A DNA stretch of 64,000 bases from Arenibacter echinorum (lineage in GTDB: Bacteria; Bacteroidota; Bacteroidia; Flavobacteriales; Flavobacteriaceae), in assembly GCF_003259375.1 (NCBI RefSeq), contig NZ_QLLN01000004.1, positions 436,495 through 500,494 of the forward strand. Direction: 5' to 3'. Of the stretch, positions 8,399-17,326 are shown in pieces. The position numbers and the translations under genes were made by a program. Below the pieces are notes generated by a model. It saw nothing but the letters and a program-made list of their open reading frames with translations, did not search any database and was not told the origin of the DNA. Positions within the stretch are counted from its first letter, which is position 1. Each line of letters starts with the position of its first letter.

Positions 8399-11300
8399 AT
8401 GGTTGTAAAATTACGTCTTGTTTTTTCAATATCCATATTTTTTCTTTGCTATTGCGGATTTGGGCAAGCCAAGTATTGGCAAAAAACCGATTCTAGGAGC
8501 AAGAAGTCCCAAAGACAAACGGCGGAGTTAAGGGTAAATCATGGCCTTACTTTTTCTTTGGAAAAAGACGTCTTTATCAATGAACTAAAGGCAACCCATA
8601 TCCAAAAATCTTCAAAAATAGTAAGTTTTCCGGATGAAGACGGAGACCTGATACCTTTCGTTGTCCAAGAAGCTTCCGTACTTTCTCCTGAACTTTCCAA
8701 GAAATACCCCCAAATAAAATCCTATGTCGGCAGGGGTTTAAAGAATAAAAATGACAGGGTAAGGTTTAGTGTTTCCCAAAACGGGATACAAAGCATGATC
8801 GTGTATGGTGAAAGCAAAAATGCCACCTACATGCAGAAAGTGTCAGATTCCGACAATGAATATATAGTGTACAATAGGAAAGACGCCTTAATGATGAACA
8901 CCAATTTCATTTGCGAGACCACTTCCTTGATCGAAAAGGACAAAGGACCCACCGCTTTAAAATTGGTGGATGGGCAAGTGTTAAGAAAATTCAGGGTGGC
9001 CATCTCGGCAACAGGGGAATATACCGAGTTCCACGGTGGAACCATACCGAATGCCCTAGCGGCGATAAATGCTACCATTACACGGGTAAATGAAATTTTC
9101 GAAACCGATTTGGGAATCAGTTTAGAGATTGTTACCAATACCGATCAGGTAATCTTCACCGACAAGGACAATGATCCCTATGGAACAAATCTGAATTCTG
9201 AAGTACAAAATACCTTAACAACGGTTATTGGTGCTGAAAACTACGATGTAGGCCATTTGTTCCAAAAGGATGAAAATGGGGGCAATGCCGGATTTATTGC
9301 ATCTGTGTGTATAGATTCCAGAAAAGGCAGTGCCTATTCATCTGCCTTAGTTCCACAAGGGGACATATTTGACCTAGATTTTGTGGCACATGAAATGGGA
9401 CATCAGTTTGGTGCCAACCACACCTGGTCCTTTGAATCCGAGGGCACTCTGGTACAGGCCGAACCAGGAAGTGGAACAACAATTATGGGGTATGCAGGTA
9501 TTTCCGGCAACAACAATGTGGCCTTGAACGGAGATGACTACTTTCATTACTACAGCATATTTCAGATACTGGAATATATAAAAACAACGAGTTGTGCCCA
9601 GGAAATCTCCTTGCTGAACAATCCACCTGAAATTGTACCCACTGGCAACTTTACCATTCCGAAATCTACTGCCTTTAGGTTAAAAGGCAATGCAACCGAT
9701 GTGGATGAAGATGATATAATTACATACAATTGGGAACAAATAAATGACGGCATAGTTACCCATAACACCTTTGGGCCAACAAATCTTAGTGGCGCCAATT
9801 TTAGATCCCTAAAACCAACGGTAACACCAACCAGGTATTTCCCTAGGCTCAGCAGCATCGTATCGGGCAATCTTACCCAAACCAATCCCAATGTTAATAC
9901 CACTTGGGAAACCGTTTCCGATGTAGAACGCGAACTGGACTTTGCACTAACCGTCAGGGACAATTCCCTAGGGGGAGGACAAGTTACATCGGACTTGGTC
10001 AAAGTTATGGTCATAGACAATGCAGGGCCCTTTGTGATAACTTCCCAGGCCGCCAACGAGATTTATACTGCAGGGACACGACAAGAGGTTACCTGGGATG
10101 TAGCGAAAACAAATCAGGGTCCGGTAAACGCCCAAAAAGTAGATATCTTTTTTTCAGCCAATGGAGGCGCTTCCTTTCCCATAAAATTGGCGGATAGCGT
10201 ACCCAATGACGGGCAACAGGACATATTGATCCCTGGATTTGCCACTCCTACAGGCCGAATAATGGTCAGCGCACACGACAATATCTTTTTGGCGGTAAAC
10301 ACTTCCAATTTTACGATATCACCATCAGATATAGTGTTGAACTTTGCACAATTGCAGCACGAAGTTTGCCAAGGCAACGATTTAATAGTCCCCTTCACCT
10401 ACCAAACCTATAATGATTTTTCCGAGGAGGCCACCTTTTCCGCTACTGGTATGCCCCCCGGATTGGCCATTGATTTTTCACCTGCCTCCACCATGGTGAA
10501 CGACACTCTGGTCAATATTACCTTTTCCAATACGGATTTGGCAACCCCAGGCAATTACCCCATAAATATAGTGGCCACTACAGAAAATGTAACCAAGGAG
10601 GTTGTTATAGATCTAAAGATATTGGAAACTGCATTTACGGATGTTGTCCTGCAATTGCCTACCAATGGCTCCACAAGTGCACGTATAACATCAGAATTGG
10701 AATGGGAATCCAATAGTTCCTATACCTCCTATGATGTTGAGATTGCGGATGACGCAGCCTTCACCAATATTATTGATACGGCCACTGTTATTTTCAACTC
10801 CTATTTAACCACCGATCTGGAAGAGGAAACCACTTATTATTGGCACGTTAAACCCAAAAACAGCTGTGGGGAGGGAACCTTTGGTCCCGCCTTTAGTTTT
10901 ACCACCTTGGAATTGAACTGTGCATTGGAGGCCGCCAAGGATTTGCCCATTACCATACCAACAATCGGGGCACCCACATTAACTTCCACCATCACCCTTT
11001 TGAACGATCTGCCAGTGGCAGACATAAATGTTAATTTGGACATAACCCATACCTTTCTTGCCGATTTGGAAATAACCCTTATATCACCTGCCGGCACACG
11101 GGTAATTCTCGTATCCAATTCCTGTGGTGGAAATCAGGATATACTGGCAACATTTGATGATAGCGCAGAAGGATTCATATGCGGCACAACTCCTGCCATA
11201 CAAGGCATTGTAAGGCCCTTAGGTGCTTTGGCAGCGTTTAATGGGGAATCTACCTACGGAGATTGGATATTGGAAGTCAAGGACATTGCAGCCTCGGATG

Positions 11301-12172
11301 GCGGAACCATAAATGCGTTCTCCATGGACATCTGTGTAGAAGGCACCTTTAGAGCGGACGAAGATAAAGATGGGGTTTTTGATGATGGCGATGACCTATG
11401 TTTAAACACCCCCATGGGGGCCACAGTGGATTTAAACGGCTGTGCCGTTTATATTTTACCTGCGGATAATTTTGAAGTGGAAATTAACAGCGAATCCTGC
11501 AGTAATCAAAATAATGGTTCTATACGTATCGTAGCCGGAATCAATATGGATTACGACTTTACCCTTAGCGGCAATGGAATAAATGAAAGCAATAGTTTTA
11601 CCAATTTCTTTTTTAAAGAAGGCCTTCCGGCCGGTACTTATGAAATATGTATTATTGGAACGGAAGATGACAAGGTTTACGAACCGTATTGTTTTCAAGC
11701 TATCATTACAGAGCCCCCACCCTTAACCGTTACTTCAAAACTAACGGCCTCGGGAAGTCAGACCATATTGAACCTGGAAGGCGGCGACTTGTACAATGTG
11801 GAATTAAATGGTATTGTTACGCAAACCAAATCTTCCAGCATTACATTGGACCTTAAACAAGGTTCCAACCAACTTAAGGTGTCTACCAATCTGTCATGCC
11901 AAGGTGTCTATGAAGATCAATTGTTCCTTATGGACGAACCTGTTGTATTCCCCAACCCATTTGAGGAGGAAGTCAACATGTTTATCAATAATGGACCGGA
12001 TACTATAAATGCCCAGATTTTTAACTATGTCGGCCAATTGATAAGCGATAAGGATTATACCCTTGACAGCAATGAAATTAGGATAAATTTTACAGGCTTG
12101 CCCTCGGGTATTTATATCCTTAAGGTTAAAGGAGAAGGTATAAATAGTAATTTTAAGGTAGTAAAAAAATAA
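8399..12172 (+). CDS. secreted reprolysin-like metalloprotease with P-domain and type IX sorting domain
   Basis: About 1257 aa. A Sec signal peptide (hydrophobic residues about 6-20, ending CGFGQA) is followed by a propeptide-like region and an M12B-type catalytic domain whose zinc site HEMGHQFGANH lies near residues 331-341, with the Met-turn TIMGYAG after it. Next come Ig/FN3-like modules (one about residues 750-835), a proprotein-convertase P-domain (about 845-985, ending INAFSMDIC) and a C-terminal type A type IX sorting domain (VVFPNPFEEE to FKVVKK). The product is probably exported across the outer membrane. ATG 8399 is preferred over the TTG one codon upstream. A small lipoprotein gene follows after 4 bp. 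Confidence 0.92.
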   Translation: MVVKLRLVFSISIFFLCYCGFGQAKYWQKTDSRSKKSQRQTAELRVNHGLTFSLEKDVFINELKATHIQKSSKIVSFPDEDGDLIPFVVQEASVLSPELSKKYPQIKSYVGRGLKNKNDRVRFSVSQNGIQSMIVYGESKNATYMQKVSDSDNEYIVYNRKDALMMNTNFICETTSLIEKDKGPTALKLVDGQVLRKFRVAISATGEYTEFHGGTIPNALAAINATITRVNEIFETDLGISLEIVTNTDQVIFTDKDNDPYGTNLNSEVQNTLTTVIGAENYDVGHLFQKDENGGNAGFIASVCIDSRKGSAYSSALVPQGDIFDLDFVAHEMGHQFGANHTWSFESEGTLVQAEPGSGTTIMGYAGISGNNNVALNGDDYFHYYSIFQILEYIKTTSCAQEISLLNNPPEIVPTGNFTIPKSTAFRLKGNATDVDEDDIITYNWEQINDGIVTHNTFGPTNLSGANFRSLKPTVTPTRYFPRLSSIVSGNLTQTNPNVNTTWETVSDVERELDFALTVRDNSLGGGQVTSDLVKVMVIDNAGPFVITSQAANEIYTAGTRQEVTWDVAKTNQGPVNAQKVDIFFSANGGASFPIKLADSVPNDGQQDILIPGFATPTGRIMVSAHDNIFLAVNTSNFTISPSDIVLNFAQLQHEVCQGNDLIVPFTYQTYNDFSEEATFSATGMPPGLAIDFSPASTMVNDTLVNITFSNTDLATPGNYPINIVATTENVTKEVVIDLKILETAFTDVVLQLPTNGSTSARITSELEWESNSSYTSYDVEIADDAAFTNIIDTATVIFNSYLTTDLEEETTYYWHVKPKNSCGEGTFGPAFSFTTLELNCALEAAKDLPITIPTIGAPTLTSTITLLNDLPVADINVNLDITHTFLADLEITLISPAGTRVILVSNSCGGNQDILATFDDSAEGFICGTTPAIQGIVRPLGALAAFNGESTYGDWILEVKDIAASDGGTINAFSMDICVEGTFRADEDKDGVFDDGDDLCLNTPMGATVDLNGCAVYILPADNFEVEINSESCSNQNNGSIRIVAGINMDYDFTLSGNGINESNSFTNFFFKEGLPAGTYEICIIGTEDDKVYEPYCFQAIITEPPPLTVTSKLTASGSQTILNLEGGDLYNVELNGIVTQTKSSSITLDLKQGSNQLKVSTNLSCQGVYEDQLFLMDEPVVFPNPFEEEVNMFINNGPDTINAQIFNYVGQLISDKDYTLDSNEIRINFTGLPSGIYILKVKGEGINSNFKVVKK

Positions 12173-12176
12173 ACGG

Positions 12177-12860
12177 ATGAAACCAATAGCCATAATTTTA
12201 TGTTTTTTGGCCCTAGTGGGATGCGGAGGAAAAGACTCTCCCAAACCACCATTGTCCGCCCTGTTGGTCTATCCCCAAAAAAACTCGGAATGCACAACCG
12301 GCATAAATGTAACAGGAACCAATAATTCAAAAGTGGAATTTAGATGGCAAGCATCGGACCACACGGAATCCTATGAATTAAGGGCCACCAATTTGAATAC
12401 CAACACCACCCAAACCATTGTGGTAGGCGGTACTTCGGCAAATTTGAATATTGAAAGAGGAGCCCCATATTCTTGGCTTGTAGTTTCCAAAAATACTGAG
12501 GTGTCACAAACGGCACGTAGCGAATCATGGAGGTTTTTTAATGCGGGGGTAGAAACCACCCATGCCCCATTTCCCGCAGAGGTTATATCTCCCAAAACAG
12601 GATCAAACATAGCTAGAGATATTAATAATGAAGTTCTTTTGGAATGGGAGGGCGCCGATGTGGATAATGACCTGGAAGGATACGAGGTATATTTTTCAAC
12701 CGAAAACCCACCAACTACTTTAATAAGCACGTTAACATCTGGGAAATCTGATCTAAAGGTAAGTGTTGAAGCCAACACTGTTTATTATTGGAGAATAATT
12801 ACCTTGGATAGGGAAGGAAATACCGCCACAAATAGCATTTCCGAGTTTAGAGTACGCTAA
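12177..12860 (+). CDS. FN3-repeat lipoprotein
   Basis: 227 aa with a lipoprotein signal (hydrophobic stretch then LVGCGG, Cys about residue 16), so it should be lipid-anchored. Two fibronectin type III-like repeats follow (about 30-120 and 130-227), with the typical FRWQASDHTESYELRA and LLEWEGADVDNDLEGYEVYF strands. There are no catalytic motifs. It begins 4 bp after the protease gene and is surely co-transcribed. A role as a surface binding partner or retention factor for that protease is an inference. Its stop is 5 bp from the convergent pth stop. Confidence 0.8.
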   Translation: MKPIAIILCFLALVGCGGKDSPKPPLSALLVYPQKNSECTTGINVTGTNNSKVEFRWQASDHTESYELRATNLNTNTTQTIVVGGTSANLNIERGAPYSWLVVSKNTEVSQTARSESWRFFNAGVETTHAPFPAEVISPKTGSNIARDINNEVLLEWEGADVDNDLEGYEVYFSTENPPTTLISTLTSGKSDLKVSVEANTVYYWRIITLDREGNTATNSISEFRVR

Positions 12861-12865
12861 AAGCC

Positions 12866-13495
12866 TTAGGTTCCATTGTATTCGTTCATTGTCCTATTTA
12901 CTCCAGAAAGCACAAATGAACGGATAAGCGCATTGACTCTTTCATATCGTTCAATCAAAGTATCCTTTTCCTCTTGGTTCCATTCTCCCAAGACATAATC
13001 TATTTGTTTGCCTTTTCCGAAATCCGATCCAACACCAAACCTTAATCTATTGTAATTAGTAGTAAGCAGGTACTGCTGAATATCCTTTAATCCATTATGG
13101 CCTCCGTCACTTCCCTTGGTCTTTAAACGGATAGTCCCGAAAGATAGATTAATATCATCTGTGATAATAAGTACATTTTCTAGGGGAATATTTTCCTTGT
13201 CCATCCAATATTTTACAGCTTTTCCGCTTCGGTTCATATAGGTAGATGGCTTAAGACAGATTATACTTCTTCCCTTAACCTTAAAAGTACCCACATCTCC
13301 CAACTTTGCCGTTTCAAAAGTGAAATCCTCCTCTAGGGCTAGGGAATCCAATATTTTAAAACCGATGTTATGTCGGGTTTCCGCGTATTCCTCCCCAATA
13401 TTACCAAGTCCTACAACTAAAAATTTCTTCATGGCGTCTTTTTCATCCAACAATGCCCCGTTCATTTTAAAAAAAGATTCTAAAAACTGGAACAT
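12866..13495 (-). CDS. pth: peptidyl-tRNA hydrolase
   Basis: Releases tRNA from peptidyl-tRNAs dropped by ribosomes. The core begins MKKFLVVGLGNIGEEY and shows the conserved N-x-G-x6-H pattern, with TRHNIGF, TYMNRSGKAV and GGHNGLKDI (catalytic His in the RHN block). Starting at ATG 13495 gives 209 aa with a 21-residue extension before the core; ATG 13432 would give the classical 188-aa protein. Short N-terminal extensions are, as far as I recall, common in flavobacterial Pth, so I kept the longer form, with the start undecided. It lies head-to-tail with rplY, separated by a terminator hairpin. Confidence 0.95.
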   Translation of the reverse strand: MFQFLESFFKMNGALLDEKDAMKKFLVVGLGNIGEEYAETRHNIGFKILDSLALEEDFTFETAKLGDVGTFKVKGRSIICLKPSTYMNRSGKAVKYWMDKENIPLENVLIITDDINLSFGTIRLKTKGSDGGHNGLKDIQQYLLTTNYNRLRFGVGSDFGKGKQIDYVLGEWNQEEKDTLIERYERVNALIRSFVLSGVNRTMNEYNGT

Positions 13496-13526
13496 AGCAC
13501 TATAATTGAAATTCATAAAAATACAA

Positions 13527-13556
13527 AAGCATCCCGCAGATACGGGATGCTTTTAC
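13527..13556 (-). terminator. terminator between rplY and pth
   Basis: Perfect 12-bp arms AAAAGCATCCCG and CGGGATGCTTTT around a 6-nt loop, flanked by T runs on both strands. It sits just after the rplY stop and would end rplY transcription before pth. Confidence 0.85.
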
Positions 13557-13574
13557 ACTTATTTTAGATAAAAT

Positions 13575-14207
13575 CTATTCTTCACCACCTTCAGCTGGTG
13601 CTTCTGCAGCAGCTTCTGCTCCCTCTTCAGTTTCTTCATCCTCTTCCTCTGTCAAGACTGCATTACGTGCAGCTTTAACCTGAACAACCACAGTATTTTC
13701 TGGGTGAAGAATGGTAAACTCATCTTTCAACAATGTTGATACGGAAATATTTCCTCCGATTTTCAATTTAGAGATATCTATATCAAAGAAATCCGGCAAA
13801 TTGCCTGGTAATGCCTTAATGGCAAGTTTTCTTTTCCTAAACAATAATCTACCACCATTTCTAACCCCTGGAGAATTACCCAACAACCTTACAGGAATGT
13901 CCATTGTAACTTCCTTATCCTTGAACAACTGATAAAAGTCCACATGTAAAATACTATCACTTACAGGGTGAAATTGAATATCCTGCATTACCGCATCGTA
14001 CTTTTTACCACCATCCAAATCAACCACAACAGTGTGTGCGTTTGGAGTGTACACTAAATCCTTGAACGATAGTTCCTCTGCTGCAAAGTGTAATGGTTTT
14101 TCCCCTCCGTAAATAACGCAAGGAACCTTTCCAGCATTACGTAAGGCCTTTGTTGCTTTTTTGCCTACGCTTTCTCTTTCTGATCCTTTAATTGTAATTG
14201 ACTTCAT
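13575..14207 (-). CDS. rplY: 50S ribosomal protein L25 (TL5/CTC form)
   Basis: 210 aa, the long CTC form: an N-terminal 5S rRNA-binding L25 domain (about 1-90) plus a C-terminal TL5 beta domain (about 95-180). The tail of about 30 residues is very rich in Glu and Ala, typical for Bacteroidota. It binds 5S rRNA in the large subunit and belongs to a general-stress family. The start is [12 protein letters not shown]. It is 45 bp downstream of prs on the same strand and probably co-transcribed, a common arrangement. A strong hairpin terminator follows. Confidence 0.96.
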   Translation of the reverse strand: MKSITIKGSERESVGKKATKALRNAGKVPCVIYGGEKPLHFAAEELSFKDLVYTPNAHTVVVDLDGGKKYDAVMQDIQFHPVSDSILHVDFYQLFKDKEVTMDIPVRLLGNSPGVRNGGRLLFRKRKLAIKALPGNLPDFFDIDISKLKIGGNISVSTLLKDEFTILHPENTVVVQVKAARNAVLTEEEDEETEEGAEAAAEAPAEGGEE

Positions 14208-14252
14208 TGTATTTATTTAATATTAATTAAATTACTTTCTTGTATTATACCT

Positions 14253-15194
14253 CTACATTAGAAACTTGGAACTAATGGAAGTATTGTGATGTACCCTGTG
14301 CATTACATCGGCAAACAACTCGGCACAGCTTATTACCCTAATTTTTTTGCTTTCCTTTTTTAATGGTATGGAATCGGTTACAATAAGTTCCGATAATTTC
14401 GATTTTTCAATTTTCTCATAGGCATCCCCTGATAGAAGTGCATGTGTGGTAATTGCCCTTACACTTAAAGCTCCCCTTTCCATCATTAGATCTGCCGCTT
14501 TTGTCAAAGTTCCGGCCGTATCTACCATATCATCTACCAAAACCACATTTTTCCCCTGCACATCACCAATAAGTTCCATATGCGAAATTACGTTGGCTTG
14601 TGCCCTTTGTTTATAACATATAACCACATCGCAATTAAGTGCCTTTGAATAAGCATAGGCCCTTTTGGATCCACCCATATCCGGTGAGGCTATAGTGAGG
14701 TCTTTAAGGTTGAGACTGTTCAAATAAGGTAAAAACAAGGTGGACGCAAATAAATGGTCTACAGGTTTTTCAAAAAATCCTTGTATTTGATCGGCATGCA
14801 GGTCCATGGTAATGATGCGGGTAGCACCTGCTGCCTCCAACATTTTGGCTACCAATTTGGCCGCTATAGGAACCCTGGGCTTGTCTTTTCTATCCTGTCT
14901 GGCCCATCCAAAATAAGGCATTACTGCAGTTATGTGCCTTGCAGATGCCCTTTTTGCAGCATCCAACATCAACAACATTTCCATCAGGTTTTCAGAACTA
15001 GGATTCGTAGAACCAATAATAAATACACGCATTCCACGTATAGATTCCTCAAAGGATGGCTGAAACTCCCCATCGCTGTATCGGGAAAAAATAACATTGC
15101 CTAAATTGGAACCAAAATGCTCAGCTATTTTTTCGGATAGCTTGGTACTTTGGGTACAGGTAAAAATTTTAGGCTCCGGTACTTGATATGGCAT
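14253..15194 (-). CDS. prs: ribose-phosphate pyrophosphokinase
   Basis: 313 aa. Makes PRPP from ribose-5-phosphate and ATP for purine, pyrimidine, NAD, His and Trp synthesis. Visible are the phosphoribosyltransferase-fold PRPP loop VLVDDMVDTAGTL, the flexible-loop KDKPRVPIAAK and the ATP-binding segment YFGWARQDRK. The start is ATG 15194 (MPYQVPEPKIF), because the 18 residues further upstream in frame are not conserved-looking and contain the likely leader. A TAAATTTG -7 element is about 55 bp upstream. Confidence 0.97.
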   Translation of the reverse strand: MPYQVPEPKIFTCTQSTKLSEKIAEHFGSNLGNVIFSRYSDGEFQPSFEESIRGMRVFIIGSTNPSSENLMEMLLMLDAAKRASARHITAVMPYFGWARQDRKDKPRVPIAAKLVAKMLEAAGATRIITMDLHADQIQGFFEKPVDHLFASTLFLPYLNSLNLKDLTIASPDMGGSKRAYAYSKALNCDVVICYKQRAQANVISHMELIGDVQGKNVVLVDDMVDTAGTLTKAADLMMERGALSVRAITTHALLSGDAYEKIEKSKLSELIVTDSIPLKKESKKIRVISCAELFADVMHRVHHNTSISSKFLM

Positions 15195-15245
15195 TGTTAA
15201 TGTATTGTTTATTAGTTTATTGGAACTCCTTTTTATAAGGAGGTG

Positions 15246-15253
15246 CAAATTTA
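15246..15253 (-). promoter_or_regulatory. -7 element of prs
   Basis: On the minus strand TAAATTTG matches TAnnTTTG, about 52 bp upstream of the prs ATG. This position argues for the shorter prs start, since the longer reading frame would begin at the element itself. Confidence 0.45.
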
Positions 15254-15320
15254 GAAATTAATTTGGGTTGCTAAAGTATAAATGTTGTTATTTTTTTGGT
15301 GATATAAAGAAAATATTTTT

Positions 15321-15328
15321 TAGTTTTG
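15321..15328 (+). promoter_or_regulatory. -7 element of tRNA-Leu
   Basis: TAGTTTTG matches the Bacteroidota -7 consensus, with TTTTTTTG about 22 bp upstream as a slightly over-spaced -33 element. It lies about 68 bp before the mature tRNA 5' end. Confidence 0.5.
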
Positions 15329-15395
15329 CAGTCTCAAATGAAACCGGGAGTTAAAGAACAATCGGGGAAATTGAAAACTAAGAAATAATTACCTT

Positions 15396-15475
15396 GCTCG
15401 AGTGGCGGAACTGGTAGACGCGCTGGATTCAAAATCCAGTTCTTCGGAGTGCGGGTTCGATTCCCGCCTCGAGTA
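15396..15475 (+). tRNA. tRNA-Leu (anticodon CAA)
   Basis: The cloverleaf is visible: acceptor arm GCTCGAG/CTCGAGT (one G-U), D arm with GGTAG, anticodon stem CTGGA/TCCAG around loop TTCAAAA giving anticodon CAA, a variable arm of about 11 nt (class II), and T arm GCGGG/CCCGC around TTCGATT. The 3' CCA is not encoded. It reads UUG codons and is followed 5 bp later by a strong terminator. Confidence 0.97.
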
Positions 15476-15480
15476 CAAAC

Positions 15481-15515
15481 AAAACCCCGTGAATCATATG
15501 ATTCACGGGGTTTTT
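15481..15515 (+). terminator. terminator of tRNA-Leu
   Basis: Perfect 15-bp stem (AAAACCCCGTGAATC and its complement) with an ATAT loop and a following T run, directly after the tRNA. Confidence 0.93.
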
Positions 15516-15573
15516 CGTTGTACACAACTACTGTACAAGCCGACCAGAGTTTTGATATTTTGTCCACAGTTCT

Positions 15574-16086
15574 TTATTTGGCATAGGCCCCTGAAGAATA
15601 GGTGAGCTCATAGCTATGGGTATAGACTTCAAACACTATCCCAAAGGGATCCTCTACATAACACATTTTATAGGGCTTGTCATTGGGATAATATTCCCTA
15701 ATGGGCATTCTTTGCTTCCCGCCATTGGCCACAATCTTTGCTACAAGCTCCTCAATATTAGGATCCTGTATACAAAAATGAAAAAGACCCGTATTAAAAG
15801 GACTAAACTCCGGCGCCTCCTTAACCCCATGCGGAAAGGAAAACAACTCAATACCAATACCGTCCGAAGTTGCCAAATGGGCAATTTCAAATTCCTGCCA
15901 GTCCTCCCCAAAAACATCGATACATATTTGACCAATGGCTGTTTCCCTCTCCTTTTTTACTGTGGAGGGCTCCATAATTACGTACCAGCCCATAACCTCT
16001 GAATAAAATTTTGTGGCTTCCCTAATATTTGGAACGGTAATACCAATGTGAGAAAATGATTTTGGATAAGTTTTATTTGTTTTCAT
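15574..16086 (-). CDS. VOC-family (glyoxalase-like) enzyme under HxlR control
   Basis: 170 aa, longer than a minimal VOC domain. SFSHIGITVPNI near the N-terminus gives a metal-ligand His, GLFHFCIQDPNI the second His, and CYVEDPFGIVFEVYTH the closing strand with Glu. The exact reaction is unknown; lactoylglutathione lyase-like or dioxygenase-like roles are possible. It is divergent from an HxlR regulator gene across a 120-bp gap containing inverted repeats, so it is the likely target of that regulator. The start is MKTNKTYPKSF. Confidence 0.85.
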   Translation of the reverse strand: MKTNKTYPKSFSHIGITVPNIREATKFYSEVMGWYVIMEPSTVKKERETAIGQICIDVFGEDWQEFEIAHLATSDGIGIELFSFPHGVKEAPEFSPFNTGLFHFCIQDPNIEELVAKIVANGGKQRMPIREYYPNDKPYKMCYVEDPFGIVFEVYTHSYELTYSSGAYAK

Positions 16087-16120
16087 GTATTCTATTTTAG
16101 ACCGCTAAATTAATTTATAT

Positions 16121-16163
16121 TTGCCCAAATGGCAATAACTTACCCAAAAGTTATATAGTTGCC
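16121..16163. promoter_or_regulatory. candidate HxlR operator with overlapping inverted repeats
   Basis: Between the divergent VOC and HxlR genes are overlapping dyads: TTGCC-5-GGCAA (16121-16135), ATAACTT-6-AAGTTAT (16135-16154) and the outer pair GGCAA/TTGCC (16131-16163). A TATATTTG -7 box (16116-16123) overlaps the first dyad. This is a good candidate binding site for the adjacent HxlR protein; binding is inferred. Confidence 0.55.
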
Positions 16164-16206
16164 TAAAAGAGTATTTTAATGATTATCAACAATTTATACT
16201 ACAAAA

Positions 16207-16515
16207 ATGATTAAAAATAATTGCCCTTTGCAACATACCTTGAACCTAATTGGCACAAAGTGGAAGCCTTTAATACTGTTTCATCTCTTGGAAGGCCCTT
16301 TGAGATCTGGAGTTTTACAGAAGAAAATTTCAGGAGTATCCAATAAAATGTTTACCCAGACCGTCAGGGAATTGGAGCAGGACAAACTAATTGAACGGAA
16401 AGTTTTTCCTGTTGTCCCCCCCAAGGTGGAGTACAGCTTGACCCTGAAGGGAAAATCCCTAGAGAACATTTTAACAAGTATGGATAAATGGGGAGCTGCT
16501 TTCTACGAGGACTAA
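16207..16515 (+). CDS. HxlR-family winged-helix transcriptional regulator
   Basis: 102 aa, normal for HxlR/YodB proteins. It has the family signature CPLQHTLNLIGTKWKPLILFH, a winged helix and the terminal MDKWGAAF segment. Cys6 is in the position of the redox-active N-terminal cysteine of YodB, CatR and HypR, which sense electrophiles or oxidants. It probably represses the divergent VOC gene and responds to a reactive carbonyl or disulfide stress; this is inferred from position and family. It converges with the metallo-beta-lactamase gene (7 bp between stops). Confidence 0.92.
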   Translation: MIKNNCPLQHTLNLIGTKWKPLILFHLLEGPLRSGVLQKKISGVSNKMFTQTVRELEQDKLIERKVFPVVPPKVEYSLTLKGKSLENILTSMDKWGAAFYED

Positions 16516-16522
16516 AACATTT

Positions 16523-17326
16523 TTATTGGAACAGTTTTATGGTATAGTCCAATAATTCGATTCCCCCAGCAATTCCGTGTCCCGGTATTACAATTTTGGC
16601 AGTAGGATATTTTTGCTTTAGTTTTCTAACGGTATTGGACCAAGCCATTATATTGGCATCCTCCAAATTGCCTTTGCTGGCATCTACTTCCTTTATAAGG
16701 CATCCACCGAAGATCGCATTGTCCAAGGGAACATAACCTACAACATTATCCTTAGTATGGCCCTCCCCAAAATATTGTACATATGCCTTTCCGCTCCCAA
16801 TATTTAAAGAAAGGCTATCTGCGAAACCGATCATGGGTTTGGAGAAGACTTTGCCCTTGGTTCCCAACAATTCTATAGTATGATTGGATGCGTACGCTGG
16901 AATGTTGTATTTATAGAAGGTTTCCAACCCCCCTACACAATCCCCGTGAAAATGCGTTGGCACCACTGCTTTTATTTCAGAATTAAGATTTTTGGTCACA
17001 TAGTTTATCAATTCCAGAGAACTTTCATCATCCGTTGGCGTGTCAAAAATAAGGGCTTCATTTTCATTTACGACCAACATCCCATTACAGGCTACCCTGC
17101 CAAAATCATTGGTATTTAAGAATGAAATATGTTGGTAGATATGGTTTGATAACCGATGTACAATTATATTATCTGTTTTATAAACTATAGTACTGTCCGC
17201 CAATGAAGCTTTAACGGTTTGATCGATAACTTTCTGATCAGTTTGGTTTCGTTTGTTTGAGACATTATTGCATGAAACGAGCATTAAGCCCACAAATGAA
17301 AAGATGACTAATGTGTATTTGGCCAT
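16523..17326 (-). CDS. subclass B1 metallo-beta-lactamase
   Basis: 267 aa with a lipoprotein-like signal (LMLVSCNN, Cys19) and the complete B1 zinc set: Zn1 HxHxDC (H125, H127, D129), H190 (GEGHTKDN), Cys209 (GGCLIKE, the B1-specific Zn2 Cys) and H250 (IPGHG). Length and the VACNGMLVVNENEALIFDTP strand also fit B1 enzymes. It should hydrolyse beta-lactams in the periplasm, possibly membrane-anchored through Cys19. Chromosomal B1 enzymes are common in Flavobacteriaceae, so this may be resident. The neighbours are not mobile-element genes. The hydrolytic spectrum cannot be predicted from sequence. Confidence 0.9.
   Translation of the reverse strand: MAKYTLVIFSFVGLMLVSCNNVSNKRNQTDQKVIDQTVKASLADSTIVYKTDNIIVHRLSNHIYQHISFLNTNDFGRVACNGMLVVNENEALIFDTPTDDESSLELINYVTKNLNSEIKAVVPTHFHGDCVGGLETFYKYNIPAYASNHTIELLGTKGKVFSKPMIGFADSLSLNIGSGKAYVQYFGEGHTKDNVVGYVPLDNAIFGGCLIKEVDASKGNLEDANIMAWSNTVRKLKQKYPTAKIVIPGHGIAGGIELLDYTIKLFQ

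Noticed and set aside
9562-10056. 164-codon minus-strand frame inside the metalloprotease gene
   Set aside because: Composition mirrors the Ser/Thr-rich coding strand, and there are no motifs.
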